Below are positions 7,204 through 15,553 of a stretch of 48,669 nucleotides of DNA, in pieces. Numbering within the stretch: the first letter of the stretch is position 1; each line of letters starts with the position of its first letter. This stretch comes from Bacillota bacterium (GTDB taxonomy: Bacteria > Bacillota > Clostridia > Lachnospirales > Lachnospiraceae). A program made the translations under genes and the position numbers. The stretch lies in the NCBI GenBank assembly GCA_023460575.1, contig JAEWPQ010000294.1:1-48669 (forward strand), written 5' to 3'. Under the pieces are notes generated by a model. That model was not told the origin of the DNA. It saw nothing but the letters and a program-made list of their open reading frames with translations, and did not search any database.

Positions 7204-7740
7204 TTATTTATTATTCCATTCTTTCTTCAAAACAGCATACTGATATGTATTTTCGTAATGAGGTGTGCCATCGGGATTTTTTACAAATGAAATAAATTCG
7301 ACAAATAAACCTTCTCTTCTCATTCCCAGGCGCTCACAAAGTTTCTGGGAAGGGAGATTATCATCTTCTGCGTAGGCATAGATTCTTCGGGCATCGTTTT
7401 CAAAGAGATTGTTTATGACTGCCTCGGCTGCTTCCGTCGCATATCCTTTTTTGCCATATTTTAGATTGAAATTCCATCCGACGCTGTATGTGTCCGGATG
7501 TTCTTTCATTGTGAATACTTCTCCAATGATAAAATCCGTATCACGCAGGCATACAGCGTAGCAGTTGCCATGAGCATCTCCGTTTTGTTTTTCTTTTACT
7601 TTTTTAACAGCCTCATCATAAGAACTTACTTTTTCACTGTAAAAGCAGTGTACGGGTGGTGCGGCAAGGTATTCGTATAAACCGGCTGCGTCCTTTTCTT
7701 CAAAGTTTCGGATGATAAGTCTGCTGGTTTCTATATGCAT
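7204..7740 (-). CDS. GNAT acetyltransferase, RimJ/RimL type
   Basis: The 178-residue product starts with the ETSRLIIRNFEEKDA signature of RimJ/RimL-like N-acetyltransferases. It has the acetyl-CoA-binding segment around GKKGYATEAAEAVI (the R/Q-x-x-G-x-G/A motif in slightly altered form) and the closing LGMRREGLFVEF element. TGGAGG 9 bases upstream supports the ATG at 7740. It lies 92 bases upstream of the CODH gene on the same strand, but a shared function is not suggested by the sequence. The substrate (ribosomal protein N-terminus, antibiotic or small amine) is unknown. Confidence 0.85.
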   Translation of the reverse strand: MHIETSRLIIRNFEEKDAAGLYEYLAAPPVHCFYSEKVSSYDEAVKKVKEKQNGDAHGNCYAVCLRDTDFIIGEVFTMKEHPDTYSVGWNFNLKYGKKGYATEAAEAVINNLFENDARRIYAYAEDDNLPSQKLCERLGMRREGLFVEFISFVKNPDGTPHYENTYQYAVLKKEWNNK

Positions 7741-7780
7741 ATCTTTTGTCCTCCATTATTAAATATTCTGCCAGAAAGAA

Positions 7781-7818
7781 CAAAAAATGGGACAAGACCT
7801 TTTTAGATCTTATCCCAC
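7781..7818 (-). terminator. Terminator of the AraC/Cys-rich protein operon
   Basis: A 10-bp stem (TGGGATAAGA with TCTTGTCCCA on the minus strand, one mismatch) is followed by six T residues. The remaining space up to 7958 holds the palindrome aatcatgatgatt (7822-7834) and AT-rich sequence with no gene. Confidence 0.85.
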
Positions 7819-7958
7819 TTAAATAATCATGATGATTACAAGTCCTCTGACAAATGAACTTACATGGAAAGTTTATCATAGAACAGATAAAAAGTCATGT
7901 ATTTTCTATTTTACATCTCTTTATCATATTTTATTCGATAGTAAATTCCATACATGAT

Positions 7959-8438
7959 TTAACTATTTATTGCTTTCAGCTCTTTCTCTAAAAAAACTTT
8001 GATGTAAGGATTATTTTCATCACTCAACGTAGGCATAAACGCCATATAGCGGCATTTTTGATAATGTTCGTCATCAATAAAAAAATCGTATCCCATTACA
8101 CACCTGGGATTACAATCATCAGGATCAACAAGTCGCTTACATACAGATGCTTTTTGAATTTCCTTTTTCATCTTATCGGGCAGAGTATTTAGAAAATCAG
8201 CATATTGGTGAATGTGTTCCGGATAAATACGCAGCTTAATTCCTGGCTTTCGAAATACAAATGTCGCTAATGTTCTTCTATTTAAAATATATGAAACGGT
8301 AAATCCACTTTTTGCAGATTTTACTTCACACTTGCAATTGCCTTGCGTGAGGTAATTATTAATTTCGATGACAAAGCTCCTATAGCGATTGTCTACTGTT
8401 TCAAGAAAGTCAGCAAACTTTTCGTTTACTTCATCCAT
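7959..8438 (-). CDS. Cys-rich hypothetical protein co-transcribed with an AraC regulator
   Basis: The 159-residue soluble protein carries an ordered set of cysteines: CKC near residue 35, then in the C-terminal half CKRLVDPDDCNPRC followed by MGYDFFI and YQKCRYMAF. The middle has FRKPGIKLRIY and a helix around YADFLNTLP. I believe similar proteins recur beside AraC-GyrI regulators in clostridia, but I know no assigned function. The Cys pattern could bind a metal. Start codon ATG at 8438, preceded by AAAGGAGAAG. The gene begins 18 bases after the regulator ends and a terminator follows. Confidence 0.7.
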   Translation of the reverse strand: MDEVNEKFADFLETVDNRYRSFVIEINNYLTQGNCKCEVKSAKSGFTVSYILNRRTLATFVFRKPGIKLRIYPEHIHQYADFLNTLPDKMKKEIQKASVCKRLVDPDDCNPRCVMGYDFFIDDEHYQKCRYMAFMPTLSDENNPYIKVFLEKELKAINS

Positions 8439-8456
8439 TCGCTTCTCCTTTAATAA

Positions 8457-9308
8457 TTATTTTTTTATAACAGGTATCCACACTTCAAACTGAGCATTTT
8501 GAGGGTCTGCATTTAAATAGACTTCCATATCTGGCCCATTATCGTATTCATATCCGGAAGTAGGAAGCCATTCTGTCACAATGCGTTGTTCCAACTCCTG
8601 TATTGCCTGCGGACACTGACCTGCACCTGAAAATATAGCCCATGTAAAAGGCGGAATCGTATATTCCTCCAGTGTATTATCAATTGCTTTTGTGCTTGCA
8701 ACAGCAATAAAATACTTCCAATCCTGTAAGCTGTTGCAGATACTTACTCCTAATATCCCCTCTGGTTTACTATCCATTATGGGTATCAACTTTGGTACGG
8801 TTCCACTCATGGCAGCATTTTGCCACATTTGCGGAACGATTTTAAAGTTTTTTTCAATTTCATGATCTAACGGTTGTGAGATACCGACAATACGGAAGGC
8901 TTCTTTCGTTTCTATTCTGTAATTCAATTCTTCCACTCCTTTTATTGTGATTTTGAAACTTATCGGAGGAAATGATTTTATAGAAACTCCTTCTTTCCTT
9001 ACAAATGATGGTGCAATACCGTGAACACTTTGAAAAGCCCGATTAAATGCAGTGGGAGAAGTATATCTGTATTTATATGCAACATCTATAATTTTTTCTT
9101 CCCTGTTTTGCAAATCAACTGCCGCCAAAGACATTCGTCTCCGACGAATATATTCGGACAATGGAATATTTGCCATATAAGCAAACATTCTTTGAAAGTG
9201 ATAGGACGAACAGCAGGCTATTTGGGCAAGTTGCTCATAACTGATTTCTTCTGTTATATGTTCTTCAATATAGTTTATTGCTTTATTTAACCGATTAATC
9301 CATACCAT
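8457..9308 (-). CDS. AraC-family regulator with GyrI-like effector domain
   Basis: The ATG at 9308 follows AAGGAGA by 9 bases, so a 12-residue upstream extension is discarded. The 283-residue product has the AraC double helix-turn-helix at its N-terminus (residues about 3-105, with SYEQLAQIACCSSYHFQRMF and FNRAFQSVHGIAPS) and a GyrI-like small-molecule domain at about 125-283. This is the Rob/SoxS-plus-GyrI layout of drug-sensing activators. It heads a two-gene unit with the Cys-rich protein. The ligand and targets are unknown. Confidence 0.88.
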   Translation of the reverse strand: MVWINRLNKAINYIEEHITEEISYEQLAQIACCSSYHFQRMFAYMANIPLSEYIRRRRMSLAAVDLQNREEKIIDVAYKYRYTSPTAFNRAFQSVHGIAPSFVRKEGVSIKSFPPISFKITIKGVEELNYRIETKEAFRIVGISQPLDHEIEKNFKIVPQMWQNAAMSGTVPKLIPIMDSKPEGILGVSICNSLQDWKYFIAVASTKAIDNTLEEYTIPPFTWAIFSGAGQCPQAIQELEQRIVTEWLPTSGYEYDNGPDMEVYLNADPQNAQFEVWIPVIKK

Positions 9309-9405
9309 AAAATCATTCTCCTTATCATTAAGTATATTTTTCAATCATCAGGTTGTCCTCTCTTTTCATGCACAAAATAACGAGGTTATAAGCGGATAAT
9401 AAAAA

Positions 9406-9446
9406 ACAAAGCCATGTGCAGATTCAAATTCTGGCACATGGCTTTA
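9406..9446 (-). terminator. Terminator downstream of tRNA-Ser
   Basis: Perfect arms aagccatgtgc and gcacatggctt flank a loop of about 14 nt; the minus strand continues with a T-rich run (GTTTTTTATT) right after the hairpin. Confidence 0.85.
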
Positions 9447-9454
9447 TGAATTGA

Positions 9455-9540
9455 CGGAAGCGGTGGGATTCGAACCCACGTGCCCTTGCGGACAACCGCA
9501 TTTCGAGTGCGGCTCGTTATGACCACTTCGATACGCTTCC
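9455..9540 (-). tRNA. tRNA-Ser (anticodon CGA)
   Basis: On the minus strand the 7-bp acceptor stem GGAAGCG/CGCTTCC closes an 86-nt class II tRNA. The anticodon arm CCGCA-CTCGAAA-TGCGG shows anticodon CGA (reads UCG), a long variable arm follows, and the T arm contains GGGTTCGAATCCC. The discriminator base is G, as in bacterial serine tRNAs. The 3' CCA is not encoded. Confidence 0.95.
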
Positions 9541-9735
9541 ACTTGAAAACACAACGATACAATTATACACGATAATTCAATATTTGGGTAGTCTTTTCCT
9601 TTAAAAAAAATACACTTTTCCCGTATAACCCTTCAATCAGTGGAAATAATAGGATTAAATAGCTAAAATGCACATGATTAAGATAAAAAACCATATTTAT
9701 TTGGTGAAAATCATGAATAATGCGGTAGAAGAAAG
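9541..9735. other. Intergenic region, no gene seen
   Basis: It is AT-rich. A TATAAT on the minus strand at about 9561-9566 is a plausible -10 for the tRNA gene, with a poor -35. Nothing else is supported. Confidence 0.5.
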
Positions 9736-9969
9736 ATGGTGTCTGAAGTGAGAAAGATCAAGCATACATTTTCCACGGTAGAGGAGCTGGTGGCATTTGT
9801 AGTGAAGGCGGAGCGGTGCAGTTTTGAAATAAAAGTGATTTCCAACCATCTGGTGATAGATGGGAAATCACTGATGGGAGTCATGATTATCGGAATTGGA
9901 AAACAGGTGGAGATCATCTGTTATAACGAAGCATTCTCCCCGGAGCAGTTATTGGATTATGCAGCCTGA
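9736..9969 (+). CDS. HPr-like domain protein lacking the phospho-acceptor histidine
   Basis: The 77-residue protein follows the HPr fold pattern in length and motif order. The regulatory-site loop is clear: DGKSLMGVM matches the Ser46 region of HPr (here S45). The N-terminal active-site segment that normally reads GxHARPA is replaced by STVEELVAF, with no His at that place. It therefore cannot be a standard PTS phosphocarrier. It may be a Crh-like regulator acting through Ser phosphorylation, or a degenerate paralogue. The ATG at 9736 has only a modest ribosome site (GAAGAAAG). It is monocistronic. Confidence 0.75.
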   Translation: MVSEVRKIKHTFSTVEELVAFVVKAERCSFEIKVISNHLVIDGKSLMGVMIIGIGKQVEIICYNEAFSPEQLLDYAA

Positions 9970-9987
9970 AAAGAGTATGGCAAAATA

Positions 9988-10041
9988 GAAACAGACCGTT
10001 TTTTTTTCTTGCAGGAGCAGGAGAACAGAACGGTCTGTTTC
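9988..10041. terminator. 13-bp inverted repeat with long loop after the HPr-like gene
   Basis: Arms gaaacagaccgtt (9988-10000) and aacggtctgtttc (10029-10041) match perfectly across a 28-nt loop that begins with a T run. The plus strand lacks a T tract after the stem, so it may be a weak terminator or an RNA structure. Confidence 0.5.
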
Positions 10042-10145
10042 GTTATAAGCCGGATTTTGCCTTGCAATCAGCAGTCTCAGGAGCTATAATTTTATATTGT
10101 GTGCAGGTTAACTATGAAAAATAATAATTTACAGGAGGATGAGTG

Positions 10146-11741
10146 ATGCAGACCGAAGGTCATACGGTACAGAAAACAATTAACCGTTACCGAAGTTTTC
10201 GATATGAATTGATACTCGAAGGCATTTTAACAGGAGCCATAGCAGGTTCTGTAGTGGTGTTATTCCGGTATTTGCTCAGTGATGGAGATAAGCTGCTTAA
10301 ATGGGTGCTGAATGCTGTAAAGGGGAAACCTCTATTAATTGCCATCTGGTTTCTCGTTCTTACAGCCGGTGCCTTTTTTGTGGCATTACTGCTTAAATGG
10401 GAATCTCTGATCTCAGGAAGCGGAATCCCCCAGGTAGAAGGGGAGATGATGGGAGAGCTGGATCCCTGCTGGTGGAAAACCCTTGCCGCCAAGCTGGCTG
10501 GCGGGCTTATATCTCTTGGCTTTGGTCTTTCACTGGGACGGGAAGGCCCAAGTATTCAGCTCGGTGCCATGACAGCGAAGGGAATTTCACGGATTTCAAA
10601 AAGGTCAAAGACAGAAGAGAAGCTTTTGATCACGTGCGGTGCCAGCGCAGGCCTGTCCGCAGCCTTTAATGCGCCGATTGCCGGTGTTTTATTCTCTTTG
10701 GAAGAAATACATAAACATTTTTCTCCGGAAATTCTTTTGTCCACCATGGCATCCTCCATCACTGCGGATTTTGTTTCCCGGAATGTATTTGGTTTAAAGC
10801 CGGTGTTTGATCTTCAGATTACTCAAATGATCCCCTTAAACTGCTATGGATATGTAATCGCCTTCGGCGTCATTATCGGAGCAATGGGGGTGGTGTATAA
10901 TACAACTCTTTCAAAAACCCAGGATTTGTATCAGAAGATTCCCAACCAGTTTGTGCGGTTAGTGATCCCGTTTTTATTAGCGGGGATTTTTGGATTGTAT
11001 TATCCGGCAGTACTGGGCGGAGGCCATTCACTGGTAGAAGTGCTGACCTCAGGGGAGATGATGTTTGGAGCACTGTGTCTTTTGCTGCTGTTAAAGTTTA
11101 TATTTTCTCTATTAAGCTTTGGGTCCGGCGCTCCGGGCGGAATCTTTCTGCCGCTGCTGGTGCTTGGCGCAGTAATCGGCAGCATCTATTGCAGCGGAGT
11201 GGGAATGATGACGGATTCTCTTCAGGGTTTACTGGGTAATTTTATCATACTGGGAATGGCAGGATATTTCGCCGCCATCGTAAGAGCTCCTATTACAGGA
11301 ATTATTTTGATCAGTGAAATGACAGGAAGCTTTACCCACCTGCTGTCTCTGTCCCTTGTGTCCCTGATTGCCTATGTAATTCCTGATATGGTACGCTGTG
11401 CTCCTGTTTACGATCAGCTGCTTCACCGGCTTTTAAGAAAGTTAAATCCGAACAGGGATACTTCCCTTACCGGGGAAAAGGTGCTGGTGGAAGGAATGAT
11501 TTTTCACGGCTGTGAGGCGGAAGGAAGAAAAGTCTCCGAAATCCAGTGGCCGCGAACCTGTCTGCTCATCTCTCTTTTCCGGGGCGAAGCTGAATTCGTA
11601 CCCAGAGGAGAAACAAAGCTTCTGGCAGGTGATAAAATTGTGATTCTCTGCGATGAATCAGCTCAGGGAAAGCTGCATGAATGTCTGCAAAATGTGTGTC
11701 AGACTGTGAAAATGGAATCTGCAGTCCAGTCACATTCCTGA
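10146..11741 (+). CDS. CLC-family chloride/proton antiporter with TrkA-C domain
   Basis: The ATG at 10146 is 7 bases after AGGAGG. The 531-residue membrane protein has the CLC selectivity motifs in order: GSGIP (residues 91-95), GREGP (131-135, with gating Glu133) and GSGAPGGIFLP later. An EE pair at 186-187 sits 54 residues after the gating Glu, matching the proton-pathway Glu203 of the E. coli transporter (55 residues), so H+/Cl- exchange is more likely than a passive channel. The C-terminal ~85 residues form a TrkA-C/RCK_C domain rather than CBS domains, suggesting regulation by a ligand or nucleotide. Roles in acid or osmotic response are known for the family; this one is unassigned. Confidence 0.92.
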   Translation: MQTEGHTVQKTINRYRSFRYELILEGILTGAIAGSVVVLFRYLLSDGDKLLKWVLNAVKGKPLLIAIWFLVLTAGAFFVALLLKWESLISGSGIPQVEGEMMGELDPCWWKTLAAKLAGGLISLGFGLSLGREGPSIQLGAMTAKGISRISKRSKTEEKLLITCGASAGLSAAFNAPIAGVLFSLEEIHKHFSPEILLSTMASSITADFVSRNVFGLKPVFDLQITQMIPLNCYGYVIAFGVIIGAMGVVYNTTLSKTQDLYQKIPNQFVRLVIPFLLAGIFGLYYPAVLGGGHSLVEVLTSGEMMFGALCLLLLLKFIFSLLSFGSGAPGGIFLPLLVLGAVIGSIYCSGVGMMTDSLQGLLGNFIILGMAGYFAAIVRAPITGIILISEMTGSFTHLLSLSLVSLIAYVIPDMVRCAPVYDQLLHRLLRKLNPNRDTSLTGEKVLVEGMIFHGCEAEGRKVSEIQWPRTCLLISLFRGEAEFVPRGETKLLAGDKIVILCDESAQGKLHECLQNVCQTVKMESAVQSHS

Positions 11742-11749
11742 CATTTTTA

Positions 11750-11779
11750 TTGACTTTTTCTTTGGGAAAGACGTAAACT
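11750..11779 (+). promoter_or_regulatory. Candidate promoter of the amidase gene
   Basis: TTGACT (11750-11755), an 18-bp spacer and TAAACT (11774-11779) precede the amidase start by about 30 bases. Confidence 0.45.
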
Positions 11780-11809
11780 GGTAGAAAAGGCAGATCAGGA
11801 GCTTTAGCT

Positions 11810-12547
11810 ATGAATAATCAGACAAATGATAGAATGGATGAACTGGAACGCCGGCGCAGGTCAAGACAACGCCGGTATAAACAAAAGAAAAAGAAGAAAA
11901 AAAGAGCATTCTTATACATATTCCTGCGGTTTGTCATATGGACCGGCTTATTGGTCTGTATTCTATGTGGATTAATTCATCTTTTTGGAAGAAACTATGT
12001 GGATATCAGGACGATTACCATGCCTGATTATGTGCAGCAGGACTTCATTGAGTTCAATCCTTATTCCAGACCTGGTACTAAAATGAAACGCATTGACGGA
12101 ATTGTAGTTCACTATGTTGCCAATCCCGGCACAACTGCAAAACAGAACAGAGATTATTTTGCCAGCTTAAAAGACCAGACAGGGGAGAAAAAGATTTCTG
12201 CAAGCAGTCATTTTATCATCGGCCTGGAAGGGGAGATTCTTCAGGGAATTCCCATCTATGAGGTGGCCTATGCAACTTCAAAGGAAAAAAATAAGGATAC
12301 AGTTTCCATAGAATGCTGTCATCCCGATGATACTGGTAAATTTAATGACAAGACCTATGCTTCTTTAGTGAAGCTGACTGCTATGCTGTGTAACGAGCTG
12401 GGGCTGACTGAAAAGGATGTAATCCGGCATTATGATGCCACCGGCAAGGATTGTCCCAGATATTTTGTGGCTCATGAAGATGCGTGGAAGCAGTTCTTAG
12501 AAGATGTAAAGACAGAGAGAAAGGGTACTAAATTACCGCCGGAGTGA
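11810..12547 (+). CDS. Membrane-anchored N-acetylmuramoyl-L-alanine amidase (Amidase_2)
   Basis: The 245-residue protein starts with a highly basic cytoplasmic tail (about residues 14-32, Arg/Lys-rich), one membrane helix (about 33-58) and an extracellular zinc amidase domain of the PGRP/T7-lysozyme type (about 92-235). Predicted zinc ligands are H101 in VVHY, H207 in RHYDATG and C215 in GKDCPRYF. It should cleave the bond between MurNAc and L-Ala in peptidoglycan at the outer membrane face. AGGAG lies upstream of the ATG. The gene is monocistronic, between a candidate promoter and a terminator. Confidence 0.9.
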   Translation: MNNQTNDRMDELERRRRSRQRRYKQKKKKKKRAFLYIFLRFVIWTGLLVCILCGLIHLFGRNYVDIRTITMPDYVQQDFIEFNPYSRPGTKMKRIDGIVVHYVANPGTTAKQNRDYFASLKDQTGEKKISASSHFIIGLEGEILQGIPIYEVAYATSKEKNKDTVSIECCHPDDTGKFNDKTYASLVKLTAMLCNELGLTEKDVIRHYDATGKDCPRYFVAHEDAWKQFLEDVKTERKGTKLPPE

Positions 12548-12556
12548 TCAAATAAT

Positions 12557-12586
12557 AGAAGAATCGGATTTTATTCCGATTCTTCT
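12557..12586. terminator. Bidirectional terminator overlapping a coding end
   Basis: A perfect 12-bp stem (agaagaatcgga/tccgattcttct) with a 6-nt loop lies 10 bases after the amidase stop. Its right arm also encodes the last residues and stop of the minus-strand gene. The minus strand continues ATTATTTG. Confidence 0.75.
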
Positions 12587-13002
12587 GTAAATAACTTCTG
12601 TTCAATAATTTTCACTGCATCTGCGATACAGTCATTGCAGGACCTAAGGACATTGCCGGTTTCAACACCTTTTAAATCCTTACATACAATACTTCCGTTT
12701 TGTTCTTTAAAGCTTTCAAGACATGCTCTGGAAGCCTCATAAGATATTCTCTTGGAGTCTGGCTTATCAAGTTTTACCGTACTGTTTTTTAAGCCGGATA
12801 AAACTGCAGCAGCACCGATGGCACCGCATGTGCCTTCCATTCCTCCCATTCCAAGTCCCATGCCTTCCGTAAAACGGAACATGGTCTCTTCATCCACTCC
12901 GGTTTTGTCACAGAAAACGCAGGAAACAGCCTGTGCACAATTATAACCGTTCGCGTGTTTTTTCAGCGCTTCCTCAGCTCTGTTATTCCTTAAATCTGAC
13001 AT
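12571..13002 (-). CDS. C_GCAxxG_C_C family protein
   Basis: The 143-residue protein carries the family's cysteine signature: C22 in YNCAQAV, C59 in GTCGAIGAA (the GCAxxG site with Thr-Cys-Gly), C107 in VCKDL, and C122/C125 in SCNDC. A Gly-Met-rich stretch (GMGLGMGGMEG) precedes C59. Members are thought to be redox-active or metal-binding and are common in anaerobes; no reaction is established. The ATG at 13002 follows GGAGGAATGACAC. It lies 42 bases after the YwaF-like gene on the same strand and ends inside a terminator hairpin. Confidence 0.88.
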   Translation of the reverse strand: MSDLRNNRAEEALKKHANGYNCAQAVSCVFCDKTGVDEETMFRFTEGMGLGMGGMEGTCGAIGAAAVLSGLKNSTVKLDKPDSKRISYEASRACLESFKEQNGSIVCKDLKGVETGNVLRSCNDCIADAVKIIEQKLFTEESE

Positions 13003-13044
13003 GTGTCATTCCTCCTGATGAATTGAAAAAAATAATCTCCCCGG

Positions 13045-13821
13045 TCACGAATTCTGCCGGGAAGTAAAAAGATGAAATTTTCCAAAGATAACATGAAAGA
13101 TAAACCCTCCCAGGCAGGTAGCTGCCAGATAGGAGATATTCCCTGCAAAAATTCCATATTTTATGGCGATATCATGAAATACAATCTGTGCTGATGGATA
13201 ATAGGGTGAAATATAGAACATATCCGCCTGTCCTAAAGGTTTTGCAGTCCGGTTGATTACGGATGCCACAACACAGCAGACAAAAAACAAAGGCAGCGTC
13301 CGGACAAATCCCCGTATAGTAGAGTCGGAGCAGCGGGAAAAGGCAATTACCAGTCCGATATAAATTAACAAAAGGTGCCAGATGATTCCGTGAATGGTCA
13401 GCACCCAGTAAGGATGAAACAACCCGGAAGGCTCCGCCAGAGCCATAATTCCTCCAAGAAGATTAAAATCCTGCATAAAAGTATAGAGCACTGTTTTTTC
13501 CCTGGCAGAGGGTACGAATGGCAGCACCAGACAGAAGTACATAGGCAGGCTGCACAGCTGAAATGGAAAATACCACCAGTTGTATGTCTGGTCATTTACC
13601 ACATAATATAAGAATAACTGCTTATAGCATTCTGAGGCTGCAAGTACAATTCCGCACAAAAACAAAAGTCCGGGTAACCGGTCGTTCTTTATTCTTCTGG
13701 TCGTGTAATAGGACAGAAATACAACACATATAAGTCCTGCAGAGACAAAAAAAAGATGAAAAAGCGAGTAGGGGGCAGGCGGTGTCATGGGCCATGCCGT
13801 TTTCTCAAGGATATCCTTCAT
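13045..13821 (-). CDS. YwaF/TIGR02206-like integral membrane protein
   Basis: The 258-residue protein has about seven hydrophobic helices. Features typical of the YwaF family include WWYFPFQLCSLPMY in the first third, a conserved His-Gly pair in the middle (LTIHGIIWH) and an aromatic, Pro-containing YISPYYPS loop. The family's function is unknown. The ATG at 13821 has GGGAA upstream. It is the first gene of a two-gene minus-strand unit with the C_GCAxxG_C_C gene and is divergent from the amino-acid transporter operon. Confidence 0.75.
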   Translation of the reverse strand: MKDILEKTAWPMTPPAPYSLFHLFFVSAGLICVVFLSYYTTRRIKNDRLPGLLFLCGIVLAASECYKQLFLYYVVNDQTYNWWYFPFQLCSLPMYFCLVLPFVPSAREKTVLYTFMQDFNLLGGIMALAEPSGLFHPYWVLTIHGIIWHLLLIYIGLVIAFSRCSDSTIRGFVRTLPLFFVCCVVASVINRTAKPLGQADMFYISPYYPSAQIVFHDIAIKYGIFAGNISYLAATCLGGFIFHVIFGKFHLFTSRQNS

Positions 13822-13916
13822 AGCGGTTCCCTTTCTTCCCTGTTTATCAGACAGCTATATTATAATAGAAAGTAAAAAAACATGCAAGGATATTGAACAA
13901 TCTTCCATTGAAGTAC

Positions 13917-13944
13917 TTGATTAATTCCGAAAATGCTATATAAT
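13917..13944 (+). promoter_or_regulatory. Promoter of the amino-acid ABC transporter operon
   Basis: TTGATT (13917-13922), a 16-bp spacer and TATAAT (13939-13944) lie about 58 bases before the start codon. The leader is too short for a T-box or known riboswitch. Confidence 0.65.
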
Positions 13945-14002
13945 GTATAACTGATACTTATTTAATAATTATGCAGATTTGTGTATAAGAGGAGGAATCA
14001 TT

Positions 14003-14842
14003 ATGAAGAAAAATAAAATTGCAATTGCAGTAGCATTATGTATGACAGCAGTATTAACTGCATGCGGCACAGGAGCAAAAACAGAGACAACTGCGGCATC
14101 TGGAGCTGAAACAACAAAGGCTGGAGCGGAGACAACAAAAGCAGAAGCAGAGAGCTCAAAAGCAGGAGCAGAAACTCAGGCAGTCGGTAAGCTGGTCATG
14201 GTAACCAACGCAGAATTCCCTCCTTATGAATATCATGATAATAATGATATTGTAGGAATTGATGCAGACATTGCAAAAGCCATTGCTGACAAGATGGGCA
14301 TGGAACTGGAGATTCAGGATATGGCATTTGATTCCCTCATCCCTGCTGTTCAGTCCGGCAAAGCAGATTTTACTGCAGCTGGTATGACTGTAAATGAAGA
14401 CCGTAAGAAAAACGTGGATTTTACTGATACCTATGCTCAGGCAGCTCAGGTTATTATTGTAAAAGATGGCAGTGAGATTAAGGCAACGGCTGATTTAGAT
14501 GGAAAGAAGATCGGTGTTCAGACCGGAACAACCGGAGATATTTATGCAGGTGACATTAAAGACGCGAAAATCAATCGTTATAACAAGGGAATGGAAGCAG
14601 TTATGGCTCTTACCCAGGAAAAAATAGATGCAGTTGTGATTGACCGTGAACCGGCAAAAGTATTTGTGAAAGAGAACGCAGGTTTAAAGATTCTTGATGA
14701 AGCATTTACAGAAGAAGAATATGCCATTGCTGTTAAAAAAGGCAATACGGAACTGTTAGATAAGATGAACGCTGCAATCAAGGAATTAAAAGATTCCGGT
14801 GAGCTTCAGAAGATTGTGGATAAATACATCACAGCAGAATAA
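14003..14842 (+). CDS. Polar amino-acid ABC transporter substrate-binding lipoprotein
   Basis: The ATG at 14003 follows GAGGAGG by 8 bases; the in-frame Met at 13979 has no ribosome site. The 279-residue product has a lipoprotein signal peptide with lipobox LTAC (C21), then a linker of degenerate Gly-Ala-Glu-Thr-Thr-Lys-Ala repeats (about 30-62), then an SBP_bac_3 domain (about 65-279) with FPPYEY, VGIDADIAKAIA and FDSLIPAVQSGKAD. It should capture a polar amino acid (Gln, His, Arg or cystine class) outside the cell and deliver it to the permease. The exact ligand is not readable. Confidence 0.93.
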   Translation: MKKNKIAIAVALCMTAVLTACGTGAKTETTAASGAETTKAGAETTKAEAESSKAGAETQAVGKLVMVTNAEFPPYEYHDNNDIVGIDADIAKAIADKMGMELEIQDMAFDSLIPAVQSGKADFTAAGMTVNEDRKKNVDFTDTYAQAAQVIIVKDGSEIKATADLDGKKIGVQTGTTGDIYAGDIKDAKINRYNKGMEAVMALTQEKIDAVVIDREPAKVFVKENAGLKILDEAFTEEEYAIAVKKGNTELLDKMNAAIKELKDSGELQKIVDKYITAE

Positions 14843-14860
14843 GAATAAAGGAAGAGTGCC

Positions 14861-15553
14861 ATGTGGGAAAAGCTTAGAGATGATTTCTATCAGAATTTTA
14901 TCGTAGATGACCGTTGGAAATACATTACCGATGGATTGCAGAATACGTTGAAAATTACGTTTTTTGCAGTCTTAATCGGAATACTGCTGGGATTTTTAGT
15001 GGCAGTTATCCGGTCTACCTATGAAAACACCCATAAGCTGAAGGTACTGAACTGGATTTGCGGAATATATCTTACGGTAATCCGTGGAACACCGGTGGTG
15101 GTTCAGCTCATGATCATGTATTTTGTGATCTTTTCCTTTCATGATCCGGGACAGGTATTTACTGCGGTTGTAGCATTCGGAATCAACTCCGGTGCCTACG
15201 TGGCAGAAATCTTCCGAAGCGGTATCAGCAGCATTGAAAAGGGGCAGTTTGAAGCAGGAAGGAGTCTGGGCTTTAATTATGCCCAGACCATGTGGTTTAT
15301 CATTATGCCCCAGGCATTTAAAAATGTAGTTCCTACCCTGGCCAATGAGTTTATCGTGCTGTTAAAGGAAACCTCAGTTGCAGGTTACATAGGGCTGCAG
15401 GATTTAACAAAAGGCGGAGATATCATTAAGAGCCGCACCTATTCTGCATTTATGCCTCTGATCGCAGTAGCTGTCATTTATCTGGTTATGGTTATGATGT
15501 TTTCACAGCTGGTAAAGGTACTGGAGAGGAGGCTGCAGAGAAGTGAGCATTGA
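14861..15553 (+). CDS. Polar amino-acid ABC transporter permease
   Basis: The 230-residue HisM/GlnP-type permease has about five membrane helices. It carries the family signature TVIRGTPVVVQLMIMYF and the ABC-coupling EAA loop (EAGRSLGFNYAQTMWFIIMPQAF). It begins 18 bases after the binding-protein gene with AAAGGAAGAG as ribosome site, and its end overlaps the ATPase gene by 11 bases, so the three are co-translated. It probably forms a homodimeric channel because only one permease gene is present. Confidence 0.93.
   Translation: MWEKLRDDFYQNFIVDDRWKYITDGLQNTLKITFFAVLIGILLGFLVAVIRSTYENTHKLKVLNWICGIYLTVIRGTPVVVQLMIMYFVIFSFHDPGQVFTAVVAFGINSGAYVAEIFRSGISSIEKGQFEAGRSLGFNYAQTMWFIIMPQAFKNVVPTLANEFIVLLKETSVAGYIGLQDLTKGGDIIKSRTYSAFMPLIAVAVIYLVMVMMFSQLVKVLERRLQRSEH

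Noticed and set aside
13945..14002. Riboswitch or T-box in the amino-acid transporter leader
   Set aside because: The leader is under 60 bases and shows no such structure.
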